A DNA stretch of 64,000 nt from Pseudomonas sp. IB20 (GTDB lineage Bacteria > Pseudomonadota > Gammaproteobacteria > Pseudomonadales > Pseudomonadaceae). A program made the position numbers and the translations under genes. The notes under the pieces were generated by a model, which did not search any database, was not told the origin of the DNA, and saw only the letters and a program-made list of their open reading frames with translations. The stretch lies in contig NZ_CP046103.1 of assembly GCF_009707325.1 (NCBI RefSeq), positions 2,522,012-2,586,011 of the forward strand. Reading direction: 5' to 3'. How positions within the stretch are numbered: position 1 is the stretch's first letter; every line of letters begins with the position of its first letter. Positions 1 through 10,000 of the stretch are shown here, piece after piece.

Positions 1-9
1 AATCGAACC

Positions 10-1089
10 ATGAAAGCCATTGCCCTGTTGCCCTTGATGTTGGTGGCCTCTATCAGCCAGGCCGCCGAGACGGTGAAGATCTACAACTGGTCGGACTACA
101 TCGCGCCGGATACCACCAAGAACTTCCAGAAAGAAACCGGCATCGGTTTCACCTACGACGTGTACGACAGCAACGAAACCCTCGACGGTAAGTTGATGAC
201 CGGCAAATCCGGCTACGACGTGGTGTTCCCGTCCAACCATTTCATGGCTCGGCAGATCCAGGGCGGCGCCCTGAAAAAACTCGACAAGAGCCAGTTGCCG
301 AACTGGAAAAACCTCAACCCGGTGCTGCTCAAGGCCCTGGAAAACAACGACCCAGGCAACACGCACGGTTTCCCGTACCTGTGGGGCAGCACCGGCATCG
401 GCTACAACATCGACAAGGTCAAGGCGGTGCTGGGCGACAACGCGCCGGTGGATTCCTGGGACCTGATCTTCAAGCCGGAAAACATGGCCAAGCTGCAAAA
501 GTGCGGGGTGGCGATCCTCGACAACGGCCCGGAATTGCTGCCGGCAGCGCTGAACTACCTGGGCTTGCCGCACCACAGCAAGAAGGCCGAGGACTACAAA
601 AAGGCTGAAGATTTGCTGATGAAAGTACGGCCATACGTGGCGTACTTCCATTCCTCGAAATACACCGCCGACCTGGCTAACGGCGACATCTGCGTAGCCG
701 TCGGCTTCTCCGGCGACATCCTGCAGGCCGAGAGCCGCGCCAAGGAAGCCAAGAACGGTGTGAACATCGGCTACAACATTCCCAAGGAAGGCGCCGCGAT
801 CTGGTTCGACATGGTCGCCATGCCCGCCGATGCGCCTAACGAAAAAGCCGGCTATGCGTTCATGAACTACCTGCTGCGCCCGGACGTGATGGCCAGCATC
901 ACCAACTACGTGCACTACGCCAACGGCAACGCCGCGGCCGACAGCCTGGTGGACCCGGCGATCATGTCCGACACCAAGGTGTACCCAACGCCTGCAATGA
1001 TGGGCAAATTGTTTGCGCTGGAGGCGATGCCGCTGAACATCGACCGGATTCGTACGCGGGTGTGGAACACCATTCGTACCGGGCGATAG
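10..1089 (+). CDS. Polyamine ABC transporter periplasmic substrate-binding protein (PotF/SpuD family)
   Basis: A 359-residue precursor with a Sec signal peptide (cleavage near SISQA-AE, residues 14-20), followed by the polyamine-binding-protein opening VKIYNWSDYIAP and a family-typical aromatic and acidic composition. Proteins of this family bind putrescine or spermidine in the periplasm and deliver them to a Pot/Spu membrane complex. No permease or ATPase lies in the window; they may lie to the left, or this may be an orphan binding protein. Only nine bases precede the ATG, so the ribosome site cannot be judged, but the intact signal peptide supports this start. The substrate is inferred from family only. 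Confidence 0.88.
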   Translation: MKAIALLPLMLVASISQAAETVKIYNWSDYIAPDTTKNFQKETGIGFTYDVYDSNETLDGKLMTGKSGYDVVFPSNHFMARQIQGGALKKLDKSQLPNWKNLNPVLLKALENNDPGNTHGFPYLWGSTGIGYNIDKVKAVLGDNAPVDSWDLIFKPENMAKLQKCGVAILDNGPELLPAALNYLGLPHHSKKAEDYKKAEDLLMKVRPYVAYFHSSKYTADLANGDICVAVGFSGDILQAESRAKEAKNGVNIGYNIPKEGAAIWFDMVAMPADAPNEKAGYAFMNYLLRPDVMASITNYVHYANGNAAADSLVDPAIMSDTKVYPTPAMMGKLFALEAMPLNIDRIRTRVWNTIRTGR

Positions 1090-1099
1090 GTTTACCTGT

Positions 1100-1125
1100 G
1101 GTGGCGAGCGGGCTTGCCCTGCCCA
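1100..1125. repeat. REP-like palindrome fragment
   Basis: The stretch GTGGCGAGCGGGCTTGCCC just after the binding-protein stop matches the core of the intergenic REP pair at 33301-33360. Here only one arm is present, so it is a singlet or decayed copy. Confidence 0.5.
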
Positions 1126-1153
1126 GGCCTGCTCATCACAAACGCGCGCGCAA

Positions 1154-1939
1154 TCAGGGATTTTCCAAATCATGCCCCAACGACTGGATAAACAACGAAA
1201 ACAGCTCCGGCTGTGACGAAATATCCAGCTTCGCGTACAGATGCCGCCGGTGCACCTTCACCGTGTCCGGCGAGATCTTCAGGCGTTCAGCCATGGCCTT
1301 GGACGAGAACCCGCGCAGCACCAGCCGTGCGACTTCCAGTTCGCGGTCCGAGAGCACGCCGCTGCCGAAATGGCTCAGCGCATCGCGGATCTGGCTGTCC
1401 ATGGCCGGTGCGCGTTGGGTGCTTTGCTGCCAATGCTGCTGCATCAACGGCAGCACCCACGCCGCCAGCGTGGTCATCAGCCCGGTGTGTTCACAGCTGA
1501 AGCGGCGCTGCATGCCCAGCGACAATGACAAGGTCCCCGTACCCGGCAATTGCAGAATGAACTGCACCTCGTCTTCCAGCACGTTGTCGTGGAAGTAGTT
1601 GAGGAAGTACTCACTTTGGCGAAAGTGGTCCGGCGCCACTTCCTCCAGGCGGTACACGCCACTGGCATAGCCCTCGCGGCAAGCCTGGTAAAACGGGTCG
1701 AGCAAATACAAGCCATTGAGGTACACCAGCATCGACGCTGGTTTGCTGCTGGGCTGGGCGTCGTACTCTTCCAAGGCCTGGGGCGGGCCATCCAGCGGGT
1801 AGAAAATCGCCAGGGCGTTATCGAACGGCAGGCATTGGTGCAGCAACAGCACCAACTGCTTCCAGAACCGTTCGGTGCCGATGTGCGCGACGGTGCGGCC
1901 CAGGCCCGCGTGCATGCCGACCTCACTGAACAGGCTCAT
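1154..1939 (-). CDS. LuxR-family transcriptional regulator
   Basis: A 261-residue protein with a C-terminal LuxR/GerE helix-turn-helix (about residues 195-255), recognisable from LSDRELEVARLVLRG and SPDTVKVHRRHLYAKL. The N-terminal 180 residues match no domain I can name; there is no REC aspartate pocket, so this is a one-component regulator. The ATG at 1939 is chosen because GGGAG lies about eight bases upstream; a TTG at 1972 would add 11 residues. It is divergent from the permease-peptidase pair starting at 2139 and is the natural candidate to control it. The effector is unknown. Confidence 0.85.
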   Translation of the reverse strand: MSLFSEVGMHAGLGRTVAHIGTERFWKQLVLLLHQCLPFDNALAIFYPLDGPPQALEEYDAQPSSKPASMLVYLNGLYLLDPFYQACREGYASGVYRLEEVAPDHFRQSEYFLNYFHDNVLEDEVQFILQLPGTGTLSLSLGMQRRFSCEHTGLMTTLAAWVLPLMQQHWQQSTQRAPAMDSQIRDALSHFGSGVLSDRELEVARLVLRGFSSKAMAERLKISPDTVKVHRRHLYAKLDISSQPELFSLFIQSLGHDLENP

Positions 1940-2010
1940 GTAACAGGCTCCCGCCAGCAAAAGATCGGCCAAGGGTTCGGCTTTTAACGCGTACCGTCAA
2001 GGGGAGTACG

Positions 2011-2048
2011 CCAATAGGGGAATTGGCCTGCGTAAACGCAGCGTTTAC
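2011..2048. promoter_or_regulatory. Candidate operator of the LuxR regulator / divergent promoter region
   Basis: The divergent intergenic space holds two inverted repeats: CCAAT-N6-ATTGG at 2011-2026 and a perfect GTAAACG-CAG-CGTTTAC at 2032-2048. Such 7-3-7 dyads are typical sizes for dimeric HTH sites. Assignment to the adjacent LuxR protein is inferred from position only. Confidence 0.45.
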
Positions 2049-2138
2049 TTTTGCCGTCATCCAGTGGGAAACATATCCCGCAAAAGCCCGACCTTTCGTT
2101 TCTGCCTCCTACCAAAAACAACGACAGAGGATAACGAT

Positions 2139-3503
2139 ATGAGTGCTTCCCACGCGCCAAATGGCGTGCTCAAACCCACCCTAAGCGTTTTTGATGTAGT
2201 GGCCATCACCGTTTCCGCGGTCACGCCGGCCAGTTCCGTGTTCGTGATTGCGCCGTTTGCCATCCAGCAAGCGGGCAGCGGTGTATTCCTCGCGTTTGTG
2301 ATGGCCGCCTTGCTCGCGCTGATGTTCGCTTTCTGTTACGCCGAACTGGGCCGCGCGCACAACAGCGCCGGCGGTGAGTATGTGTACGCCAAGCGGGTGT
2401 TTGGCGGCATGGCCGGTTATGCGACCTTTTTGACCGTGCTGGTGATGTTGCTGTTTATCCCACCGGTCTTGGCCACGGGCGCCGCGACCTACCTGAACAC
2501 TGCCCTGGGGACCCAATTCGACTCACAAACCGTCGCTTTGGTGATCGTGGTGTGCAGCTACGCCTTGGGCATCCTCAATATCAAGCTCAATGCCTGGATC
2601 ACCGGCACGTGCTTGCTGCTGGAAGTCGCGGCGTTGCTGGTAATCGTGTTTATCGGCTTCGGTAATCCGGTACAGCCGGCCAGCGTGCTGTTTGAGCCGC
2701 AAATCGTCGAAAACGGCGTGTTGCACCTGGCGCCGTGGGCGTTGGTGGTCGGTGCCGTCGGCATCGGCCTGTTCTCGTACAACGGTTACGGCCCGGCCGT
2801 ATTGCTGGCCGAAGACATGAAGTGCGGCGGCAGAGGCGTGCACAAGGCCGTGCTGTGGTCACTGGGGTTGGTGGTGGTGATCGAGCTGGTACCGATCGCC
2901 GCGCTGTTGATCGGCGCGCCCTCGCTGAGCGCGATGATCAGCAGCCCGGACCCCATCGGTTACCTGCTGACCAGCCATGGCAATGAAACCTTGTCGCGCT
3001 TGGTCAGCGCGGGGATCTTCCTCTCCGTGTTCAACGCGATTGTGGCTATCGTTATCCAGATTGGCCGCGTGGTGTTCAGCAGTGGCCGCGACGCGCTGTG
3101 GACGCCGCGCATCAACACACTGTTTACGCGGATCCACCCGCGCTGGGACTCGCCGTGGCTGGCGACACTGTTCCTGGCGGTTCCCTCGGCGCTGCTGAGT
3201 TTCAGCTCCAACCTGGCGGACCTGACCTCGTTCAGTGTGTTGCTGATCATGCTGGTGTACCTGGTGGTGGCGCTGAGCGCGCTGATGAGCCGGGTGTTGC
3301 TGCGTGATCGCGAGCATCCCTATCGCATGCCGTTGTGGCCGTTGCCGGCTTTGCTGGCCGTGCTGGGCGCGGGCTACCTGTTGGTGACCCTGATTGCTGC
3401 GGCGTCCATGCGCGACATCATGATCATCATCGGCTTGCTGGCGTTGTCGGTGATTTTGTATTGCATCAGTGGCCGGTCGAGTCCGGCGTATCAGAAATTG
3501 TAA
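2139..3503 (+). CDS. APC-superfamily amino acid permease
   Basis: A 454-residue integral membrane protein with about 12 hydrophobic segments. The N-terminal signature VFDVVAITVSAVTPASS and the motif AELGRAHNSAGGEY near residue 80 are typical of amino acid/polyamine/organocation permeases. The ATG at 2139 follows ACAGAGG with eight bases between; the upstream in-frame start at 2064 lacks a comparable site. The peptidase gene begins ten bases downstream, so the pair is an operon. The context suggests import of a small peptide, amide or amino acid derivative that the peptidase acts on or releases. The specific substrate cannot be read from sequence. Confidence 0.88.
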   Translation: MSASHAPNGVLKPTLSVFDVVAITVSAVTPASSVFVIAPFAIQQAGSGVFLAFVMAALLALMFAFCYAELGRAHNSAGGEYVYAKRVFGGMAGYATFLTVLVMLLFIPPVLATGAATYLNTALGTQFDSQTVALVIVVCSYALGILNIKLNAWITGTCLLLEVAALLVIVFIGFGNPVQPASVLFEPQIVENGVLHLAPWALVVGAVGIGLFSYNGYGPAVLLAEDMKCGGRGVHKAVLWSLGLVVVIELVPIAALLIGAPSLSAMISSPDPIGYLLTSHGNETLSRLVSAGIFLSVFNAIVAIVIQIGRVVFSSGRDALWTPRINTLFTRIHPRWDSPWLATLFLAVPSALLSFSSNLADLTSFSVLLIMLVYLVVALSALMSRVLLRDREHPYRMPLWPLPALLAVLGAGYLLVTLIAAASMRDIMIIIGLLALSVILYCISGRSSPAYQKL

Positions 3504-3512
3504 GGAGTGGGT

Positions 3513-4616
3513 ATGCGCGCACGTCAAATGGGCATCACGTTGGGGCTGGGCACGCCCGGCGAATTGAATGCCATCACCGATGTTCCCGGTGTCCGGGTCG
3601 GCCACAGTACGCTCAAGACGCGTATCGACGGCAAACAGGTGCGCACCGGCGTCACGCTGGTGCAGCCGCGCGCGGGTGAGGCGCGCCAGCAGCCGTGTTT
3701 TGCCGGCTACCACGTACTCAATGGCAACGGCGATGCCACCGGCCTTGAGTGGATCAGCGAGGCGGGGCTGCTGACCACGCCGGTGGCGATCACCAACACC
3801 CACAGCATCGGTATTGTGCGTGACACCTTGATCGCCCTGGAGCGCGAGCGCCTGGCGGACCCGGCGGTGTATTGGTGCATGCCGGTGGTGATGGAAACCT
3901 ATGACGGCCTGCTCAACGATATCTGGGGCCAGCACGTCAAGCCTGAGCATGTGCGCCAGGCACTGGACAATGCCGAAAGCGGGCCGGTGCAGGAGGGCGC
4001 GGTGGGCGGTGGCACCGGGATGATCTGCCATGAGTTCAAGGGCGGCATCGGCACCGCGTCGCGGTGCTTGCCAGCCGCGCAGGGCGGCTGGACCGTCGGC
4101 GTGCTGGTGCAGGCCAACCATGGCAAGCGCCAGGAGCTGCGGGTCGATGGCTACCCAGTGGGCCGCCATTTGATGGAGATTCCTTCACCGTTTGCCGAGC
4201 GCGGTACGCCGGGCATGGGCTCGATTGTGGTGATCATCGCCACCGACGCACCGTTATTGCCGCACCAGTGCCAGCGCCTGGCGCAGCGCGCCGCCATTGG
4301 CATTGCGCGCACGGGTGGCGGCACCGAGGATTCCAGCGGCGATCTGTTCCTGGCGTTCGCCACCGGCAACCAGAACCTGCCACCGGCGGATTACGGGCGC
4401 AAAGGCTTGCCGTTGAGCACCGCGTTGCAGATGGTCAATAACGACCATATTTCGCCGCTGTTCAGCGCGGCGGCGGAGGCGGTGGAGGAGGCGATCATCA
4501 ACGCCATACTGGCCGGCGAGGCCATGAGCACCGACGAAGGCGTCAAGGTGCCGGGGCTTGCGAGCGAGACATTATTAGCGGCATTACACAAGAGCGGCTG
4601 GAGTGTGGCCCGGTAA
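3513..4616 (+). CDS. P1-family (DmpA/BapA-like) aminopeptidase
   Basis: A 367-residue protein matching the P1/S58 family of self-processing N-terminal-nucleophile hydrolases, which includes L-aminopeptidase D-Ala-esterase/amidase and beta-peptidyl aminopeptidases. Visible family features are the N-terminal LNAITDVPGVRVGH, the glycine-rich GAVGGGTGM, and GGIGTASR around residues 177-184, the region where these precursors are cut to expose the nucleophile. Length fits the family. AAGGAG lies just upstream of ATG 3513; an in-frame GTG at 3507 would overlap that site. No signal peptide, so it is cytosolic. It is co-transcribed with the permease. The exact nucleophile residue is not assigned. Confidence 0.88.
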   Translation: MRARQMGITLGLGTPGELNAITDVPGVRVGHSTLKTRIDGKQVRTGVTLVQPRAGEARQQPCFAGYHVLNGNGDATGLEWISEAGLLTTPVAITNTHSIGIVRDTLIALERERLADPAVYWCMPVVMETYDGLLNDIWGQHVKPEHVRQALDNAESGPVQEGAVGGGTGMICHEFKGGIGTASRCLPAAQGGWTVGVLVQANHGKRQELRVDGYPVGRHLMEIPSPFAERGTPGMGSIVVIIATDAPLLPHQCQRLAQRAAIGIARTGGGTEDSSGDLFLAFATGNQNLPPADYGRKGLPLSTALQMVNNDHISPLFSAAAEAVEEAIINAILAGEAMSTDEGVKVPGLASETLLAALHKSGWSVAR

Positions 4617-4683
4617 TAGGGGACAACATTAATTAATAGTCTAAGTAGTGGCTCTTTAATGTTGCCAATGACACCGTGACAAT

Positions 4684-4730
4684 ATAGTGGATCCACTATT
4701 TAAGTGGGCCGCTCAATTAGAGCGGCTTTA
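4684..4730 (+). terminator. Palindrome and probable terminator after the peptidase gene
   Basis: A perfect 16-bp palindrome ATAGTGGATCCACTAT (4684-4699) is followed by a hairpin GCCGCTC-AATTA-GAGCGGC (4708-4726) and TTTA. The second structure is a reasonable intrinsic terminator for the permease-peptidase operon. Confidence 0.6.
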
Positions 4731-4983
4731 CCTGTATTTAATATTTAAATAACACCCAGTGCGCCGCCGATGGGCAAAAGCAATTGCCCCCAATAAACAC
4801 TGCCCGGGTCTTCCTTAAGTTGAATCTGTGTCACATTTTCGCTGCGGAAATATGTGTAGACGAAAGATTTCAAGTTGTGTCAGTTTCGATACGCCTTCAA
4901 AAGAGGTGAGTGATGGGACGATCTCGTCCGCGAGGTTCCTATCGACCAAAGACTGATGCACTTGCAAACAAGGAAGTACGTTT
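4731..4983 (+). promoter_or_regulatory. AT-rich upstream region and leader of the protease operon
   Basis: About 250 bases of lower-GC sequence separate the terminator from aprX. The aprX ribosome site lies in ACAAGGAAG just before the ATG. It contains AAGGA, resembling the A-N-GGA sites bound by RsmA/CsrA-type repressors; GacA/RsmA control of extracellular protease is established in fluorescent pseudomonads, but here it is inferred from the motif only. A short leader ORF (4913-4993) lies inside. I could not pick a confident -35/-10 pair. Confidence 0.4.

Positions 4984-4993
<10 letters not shown>
4913..4993 (+). CDS. Putative 26-residue leader peptide overlapping the aprX start
   Basis: ATG at 4913 is preceded by AAGAGGTG with a four-base spacer, a better Shine-Dalgarno match than most genes here. 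The frame encodes a basic peptide beginning MGRSRPRGSYRPK and stops at TAA 4991-4993, eight bases inside aprX, whose ATG is 4984. A start this strong with a stop overlapping the next start suggests translational coupling or a regulatory leader. There is no homology evidence and the ORF could be fortuitous. Confidence 0.3.
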
Positions 4994-6412
<1,419 letters not shown>

Positions 6413-6422
6413 TGTAAAAAGC

Positions 6423-6444
6423 GCGCGGCGCTCCGGCGCCGCGC
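6423..6444 (+). terminator. Strong GC hairpin between aprX and aprI
   Basis: A perfect nine-base stem GCGCGGCGC-TCCG-GCGCCGCGC with a stable UUCG-like loop follows the aprX stop and precedes aprI. No T-run follows, so it is more likely to cause partial termination or to protect the aprX 3' end, lowering expression of the downstream export genes, than to stop transcription fully. Confidence 0.6.
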
Positions 6445-6462
6445 TCTAGGATGGAGCAGAAA

Positions 6463-6831
6463 ATGCCGCGTTTTTCTCATTTGATCGCCTGTGCTTCGCA
6501 GGTGTTGTTCGTGTCGGCAGGAGCCCATGCAATGGCTAGCAGTCTTGTTTTACCCACCACCGCCCAGTTGGCCGGCCACTGGCAGTTGCACCAGCAGGAT
6601 CAGGTGTGCGCGCTGGACCTGTTGGACCAGCCGAACGCGCTGGCCGGTGATGTCGTCTGCGCTGAACAATGGCTGGGGGATAAACCCCTGACTTGGTTGC
6701 CGACCCCGGACGGCATCTGGCTGATGAATGCCCAAGGCACCGGCATTATCCATTTAAATCGTGAAAAAGACGGTGAATATAAAGGCCACACGGCGTCGAT
6801 ACCGGAAGTTGTGCTGCAACGAACACCTTAA
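6463..6831 (+). CDS. aprI: Alkaline protease inhibitor AprI (Inh family)
   Basis: A 122-residue periplasmic protein. The signal peptide spans about residues 1-24 (cleavage after HAMA). The mature part has the family pattern LAGHWQL and two cysteines (QVCALDL and DVVCAEQW) expected to form the single disulfide. Inh-family proteins insert their N-terminus into the serralysin active site and protect the producer. ATG 6463 is preferred to ATG 6451 because GGAG sits six bases before it. Position between the protease and exporter genes is the standard apr order. Confidence 0.9.
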   Translation: MPRFSHLIACASQVLFVSAGAHAMASSLVLPTTAQLAGHWQLHQQDQVCALDLLDQPNALAGDVVCAEQWLGDKPLTWLPTPDGIWLMNAQGTGIIHLNREKDGEYKGHTASIPEVVLQRTP

Positions 6832-6933
6832 TTAAAAGTTATAAGCATATAACTCGATTTTAATAGTTGGCCGCCCTTGTCCAGGGTTCGGGCAACTGTT
6901 GTGCGTAATTTGCTTCAGGGAAGATCAGAAGAT

Positions 6934-8688
6934 ATGGCGAAGTCCCATGCGGTTGCGCCCTTATTCAGGGCGTTGGGTGAATACAAGAGTATTTTGATCA
7001 GTATCGGCTTTTTCACCGCATTGATTAACCTGTTGATGCTGGTGCCGTCGATTTACATGCTGCAAGTGTATGACCGTGTGTTGTCCTCCCAGAATGAAAC
7101 CACCCTGGTGATGTTGACGCTGATGGTCGTGGGCTTCTTCGCGTTTATCGGCACGCTGGAAGTCATTCGCAGTTTTATCGTGATCCGCATCGGCAGCCAG
7201 CTGGAGCGGCGTTTCAACTTGCGCGTCTACAAAGCCGCGTTTGAACGCAACCTGCAACGTGGCCAGGGGCACGCCGGGCAATCGCTGGGCGACCTCACCG
7301 CGATCCGCCAATTCATCACGGGACCTGCGCTGTTCGCGTTTTTTGATGCGCCGTGGTTTCCCATCTACCTGTTTGTGATTTTTCTCTTCAACGTGTGGCT
7401 CGGCGTGCTGGCCACGGCGGGTGCGGTGCTGCTGATCGCGCTGGCCTGCCTGAATGAATACCTGACCAAAAAGCCGTTGGGCGAGGCGAGCGGGTTTTCC
7501 CAGCAGTCGACCCAGTTGGCCACCAGCCATCTGCACAACGCCGAGACGATCCAGGCCATGGGCATGCTCGGCGCGTTGCGCAAGCGCTGGTTCGTGGTGC
7601 ACTCGCAATTTCTCGGCTATCAGAACAAGGCCAGCGACACCGGTTCGGTGATCACCTCGCTGAGCAAATCCTTGCGCCTGTGCCTGCAATCGTTGGTGCT
7701 GGGCCTGGGTGCCTTCCTGGTGATCAAGGGCGAAATGACCGCCGGGATGATGATCGCCGGCTCCATCCTCATGGGCCGCGTGCTCAGCCCCATCGACCAG
7801 TTGATTGCGGTGTGGAAGCAGTGGAGTTCGGCCAAGTTGGCGTACCAGCGGCTCGACGAATTGCTGCGTGAATTCCCGCCGGAAGTCGAACACATGGCGC
7901 TGCCTGCGCCCAAGGGCCAGGTCAGTTTCGAACAGGTCAGCGCGGGCCCACCTGGGCGGCGCATGGCGACCTTGCATCAGGTCAGCTTCAGCCTCGGCGC
8001 GGGCGAAGTGCTTGGCGTGCTCGGCGCGTCGGGCTCGGGTAAATCCACCCTGGCCCGCGTGCTGGTAGGCGTGTGGCCAACCCTGGCCGGCACCGTGCGC
8101 CTGGACGGTGCGGACATTCACCGCTGGGACCGTGATGACCTCGGCCCGCATATCGGCTACTTGCCCCAGGACATCGAACTGTTCAGCGGCAGCATCGCCG
8201 ACAACATTGCGCGGTTTCGCGACGCCGACCCGCAGCTTGTGGTGCAAGCGGCGCAACAGGCCGGTGTGCATGAACTGATCCTGCGCCTGCCGCAAGGCTA
8301 CGACACTGTGCTGGGCGACAACGGCGGCGGCCTGTCCGGCGGCCAGAAGCAACGCGTGGCCCTGGCTCGCGCGCTGTACGGCGGCCCGCGCTTGATTGTG
8401 CTGGATGAGCCCAACTCCAACCTCGACACCGTCGGCGAAGCCGCATTGGCCAGCGCCATCGTGCAGATGAAAGCCCAGGGCAGCAGCGTGGTGCTGGTCA
8501 CGCACCGTTCCTCGGCACTGGCCCAGGCCGACAAGTTGCTGGTGCTCAGCGAAGGCCACTTGCAGGCCTTCGGCCCAAGCCAAGAAGTGCTGCGCGCGTT
8601 GTCGGGCCAGCAGCAGGAAGCACCACGAGAAAAGGCCGGTGTGAGCCTTAGCCGTCAGTACCAAGCCGGAAGGAATCCAGGCGCATGA
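6934..8688 (+). CDS. aprD: Type I secretion ABC transporter AprD
   Basis: A 584-residue inner-membrane exporter of the PrtD/AprD family. The N-terminal half has about six membrane spans (from ISIGFFTALINLLMLVPSIY). The C-terminal ATPase has Walker A GASGSGKST near residue 364, signature LSGGQKQR near 467 and Walker B LIVLDEP near 487. It energises one-step export of RTX substrates with AprE and AprF. ATG 6934 was chosen over a GTG at 6877 because the protein then begins at MAKSHAV, normal for the family; the ribosome site is weak (AGGGAAGA). Its stop overlaps the aprE start by four bases. Confidence 0.95.
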   Translation: MAKSHAVAPLFRALGEYKSILISIGFFTALINLLMLVPSIYMLQVYDRVLSSQNETTLVMLTLMVVGFFAFIGTLEVIRSFIVIRIGSQLERRFNLRVYKAAFERNLQRGQGHAGQSLGDLTAIRQFITGPALFAFFDAPWFPIYLFVIFLFNVWLGVLATAGAVLLIALACLNEYLTKKPLGEASGFSQQSTQLATSHLHNAETIQAMGMLGALRKRWFVVHSQFLGYQNKASDTGSVITSLSKSLRLCLQSLVLGLGAFLVIKGEMTAGMMIAGSILMGRVLSPIDQLIAVWKQWSSAKLAYQRLDELLREFPPEVEHMALPAPKGQVSFEQVSAGPPGRRMATLHQVSFSLGAGEVLGVLGASGSGKSTLARVLVGVWPTLAGTVRLDGADIHRWDRDDLGPHIGYLPQDIELFSGSIADNIARFRDADPQLVVQAAQQAGVHELILRLPQGYDTVLGDNGGGLSGGQKQRVALARALYGGPRLIVLDEPNSNLDTVGEAALASAIVQMKAQGSSVVLVTHRSSALAQADKLLVLSEGHLQAFGPSQEVLRALSGQQQEAPREKAGVSLSRQYQAGRNPGA

Positions 8689-9998
8689 GCAGCCTTACTG
8701 TTGAGCCTCGTTTTGAACAACGCGACGCCGGTTTTTTCGTAAAAATGGGCTGGCTGCTGACCATTGTCGGCGCCGGCGGCTTCTTTCTCTGGGCCAGCCT
8801 GGCCCCGTTGGACCAAGGCATCCCGGTGCAGGGCACGGTGGTGGTGTCGGGCAAGCGCAAGGCCGTGCAAACCTTCAGCCCCGGCGTGGTCAGCCGGATC
8901 CTGGTGAAGGAGGGCGAGTGGGTCAAACAGGGCCAGCCGCTGTTTCGCCTCGACCAGACCCAGAACCAGGCCGATGTGCAATCGCTGCAAGCCCAGTACC
9001 GCATGGCCTGGGCCAGCGTGGCGCGCTGGCAGAGCGAGCGCGACAACCATTCCAGCATCACCTTTCCGGCCGAACTGAGCGCCAACCCCGAGCCGGCCCT
9101 GGCCCTGGTACTTGAAGGCCAGCGCCAACTGTTCAGCAGCCGCCGCGAGGCGTTTTCCCGTGAACAAGCCGGGATTCGCGCGAATATCGACGGCGCCACG
9201 TCGCAACTCAATGGCATGCGCCGCGCCCGCAGTGACTTGGCCGCCCAGGCCCAATCCCTGCGCGATCAACTGGCCAACCTGCAGCCCTTGGCCGACAACG
9301 GCTATATCCCGCGCAATCGCTTGCTTGATTACCAGCGCCAACTGTCCCAGGTGCAACAGGACCTGGCGCAGAACGCCGGTGAAAGCGGCCGCGTGGAGCA
9401 GGGCATCCTTGAATCACGCCTCAAGCTGCAGCAGCACAGCGAGGAGTATCAGAAGGAAGTGCGCAGCCAACTGGCCGACGCGCAACTGCGTAGTTTGACC
9501 CTGGAGCAGCAACTGACTTCGGCCGGTTTCGACCTGCAGCACAGTGAAATCAACGCGCCGGCCGATGGCATTGCGGTCAACCTCAGCGTGCACACCGAAG
9601 GCGCCGTGGTGCGTGCGGGTGAAACCCTGCTGGAAATCGTGCCCCAGGGCACGCGCCTGGAAGTCGAAGGGCATTTGCCCGTGCACCTGGTGGACAAGGT
9701 CGGCACGCACCTGCCGGTGGATATCCTCTTCACCGCCTTCAACCAGAGCCGCACGCCGCGTGTACCAGGCGAGGTCAGCCTGATTTCCGCTGACCAGATG
9801 CTCGATGAAAAAACCGGCCAGCCGTACTACGTGCTGCGCACCACGGTCAGCGAGGCCGCACTGGAAAAACTCCACGGCCTGGTGATCAAGCCGGGCATGC
9901 CCGCCGAGATGTTCGTGCGCACCGGCGAGCGCTCGTTGCTCAATTACCTGTTCAAGCCGCTGCTCGATCGCGCCGGCTCCGCGTTGACTGAGGAATGA
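8685..9998 (+). CDS. aprE: Type I secretion membrane fusion protein AprE (HlyD family)
   Basis: A 437-residue adaptor with one N-terminal membrane anchor (about residues 22-42), a biotinyl-lipoyl-like half-motif (GVVSRILVKEGEWVKQGQPLF), a long coiled-coil hairpin rich in Q, L and A (about 100-280), and a C-terminal beta domain ending PGMPAEMFVRTGERSLLNYL, characteristic of the AprE/PrtE branch. It bridges AprD to AprF across the periplasm. Overlaps both neighbours by four or fewer bases, so the three exporter genes are translationally coupled. Confidence 0.95.
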   Translation: MSSLTVEPRFEQRDAGFFVKMGWLLTIVGAGGFFLWASLAPLDQGIPVQGTVVVSGKRKAVQTFSPGVVSRILVKEGEWVKQGQPLFRLDQTQNQADVQSLQAQYRMAWASVARWQSERDNHSSITFPAELSANPEPALALVLEGQRQLFSSRREAFSREQAGIRANIDGATSQLNGMRRARSDLAAQAQSLRDQLANLQPLADNGYIPRNRLLDYQRQLSQVQQDLAQNAGESGRVEQGILESRLKLQQHSEEYQKEVRSQLADAQLRSLTLEQQLTSAGFDLQHSEINAPADGIAVNLSVHTEGAVVRAGETLLEIVPQGTRLEVEGHLPVHLVDKVGTHLPVDILFTAFNQSRTPRVPGEVSLISADQMLDEKTGQPYYVLRTTVSEAALEKLHGLVIKPGMPAEMFVRTGERSLLNYLFKPLLDRAGSALTEE

Positions 9999-10000
9999 GC

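Noticed and set aside
2859..4169. A 436-codon minus-strand ORF opposite the permease and peptidase
   Set aside because: Rich in His, Arg and Gln, with no domain pattern. It is the antisense shadow of two clearly recognisable genes in high-GC DNA.
6961..8664. A 567-codon minus-strand ORF opposite aprD
   Set aside because: Antisense artefact of GC-rich third positions; aprD has all ABC motifs and composition here is His/Gln-rich and unstructured.
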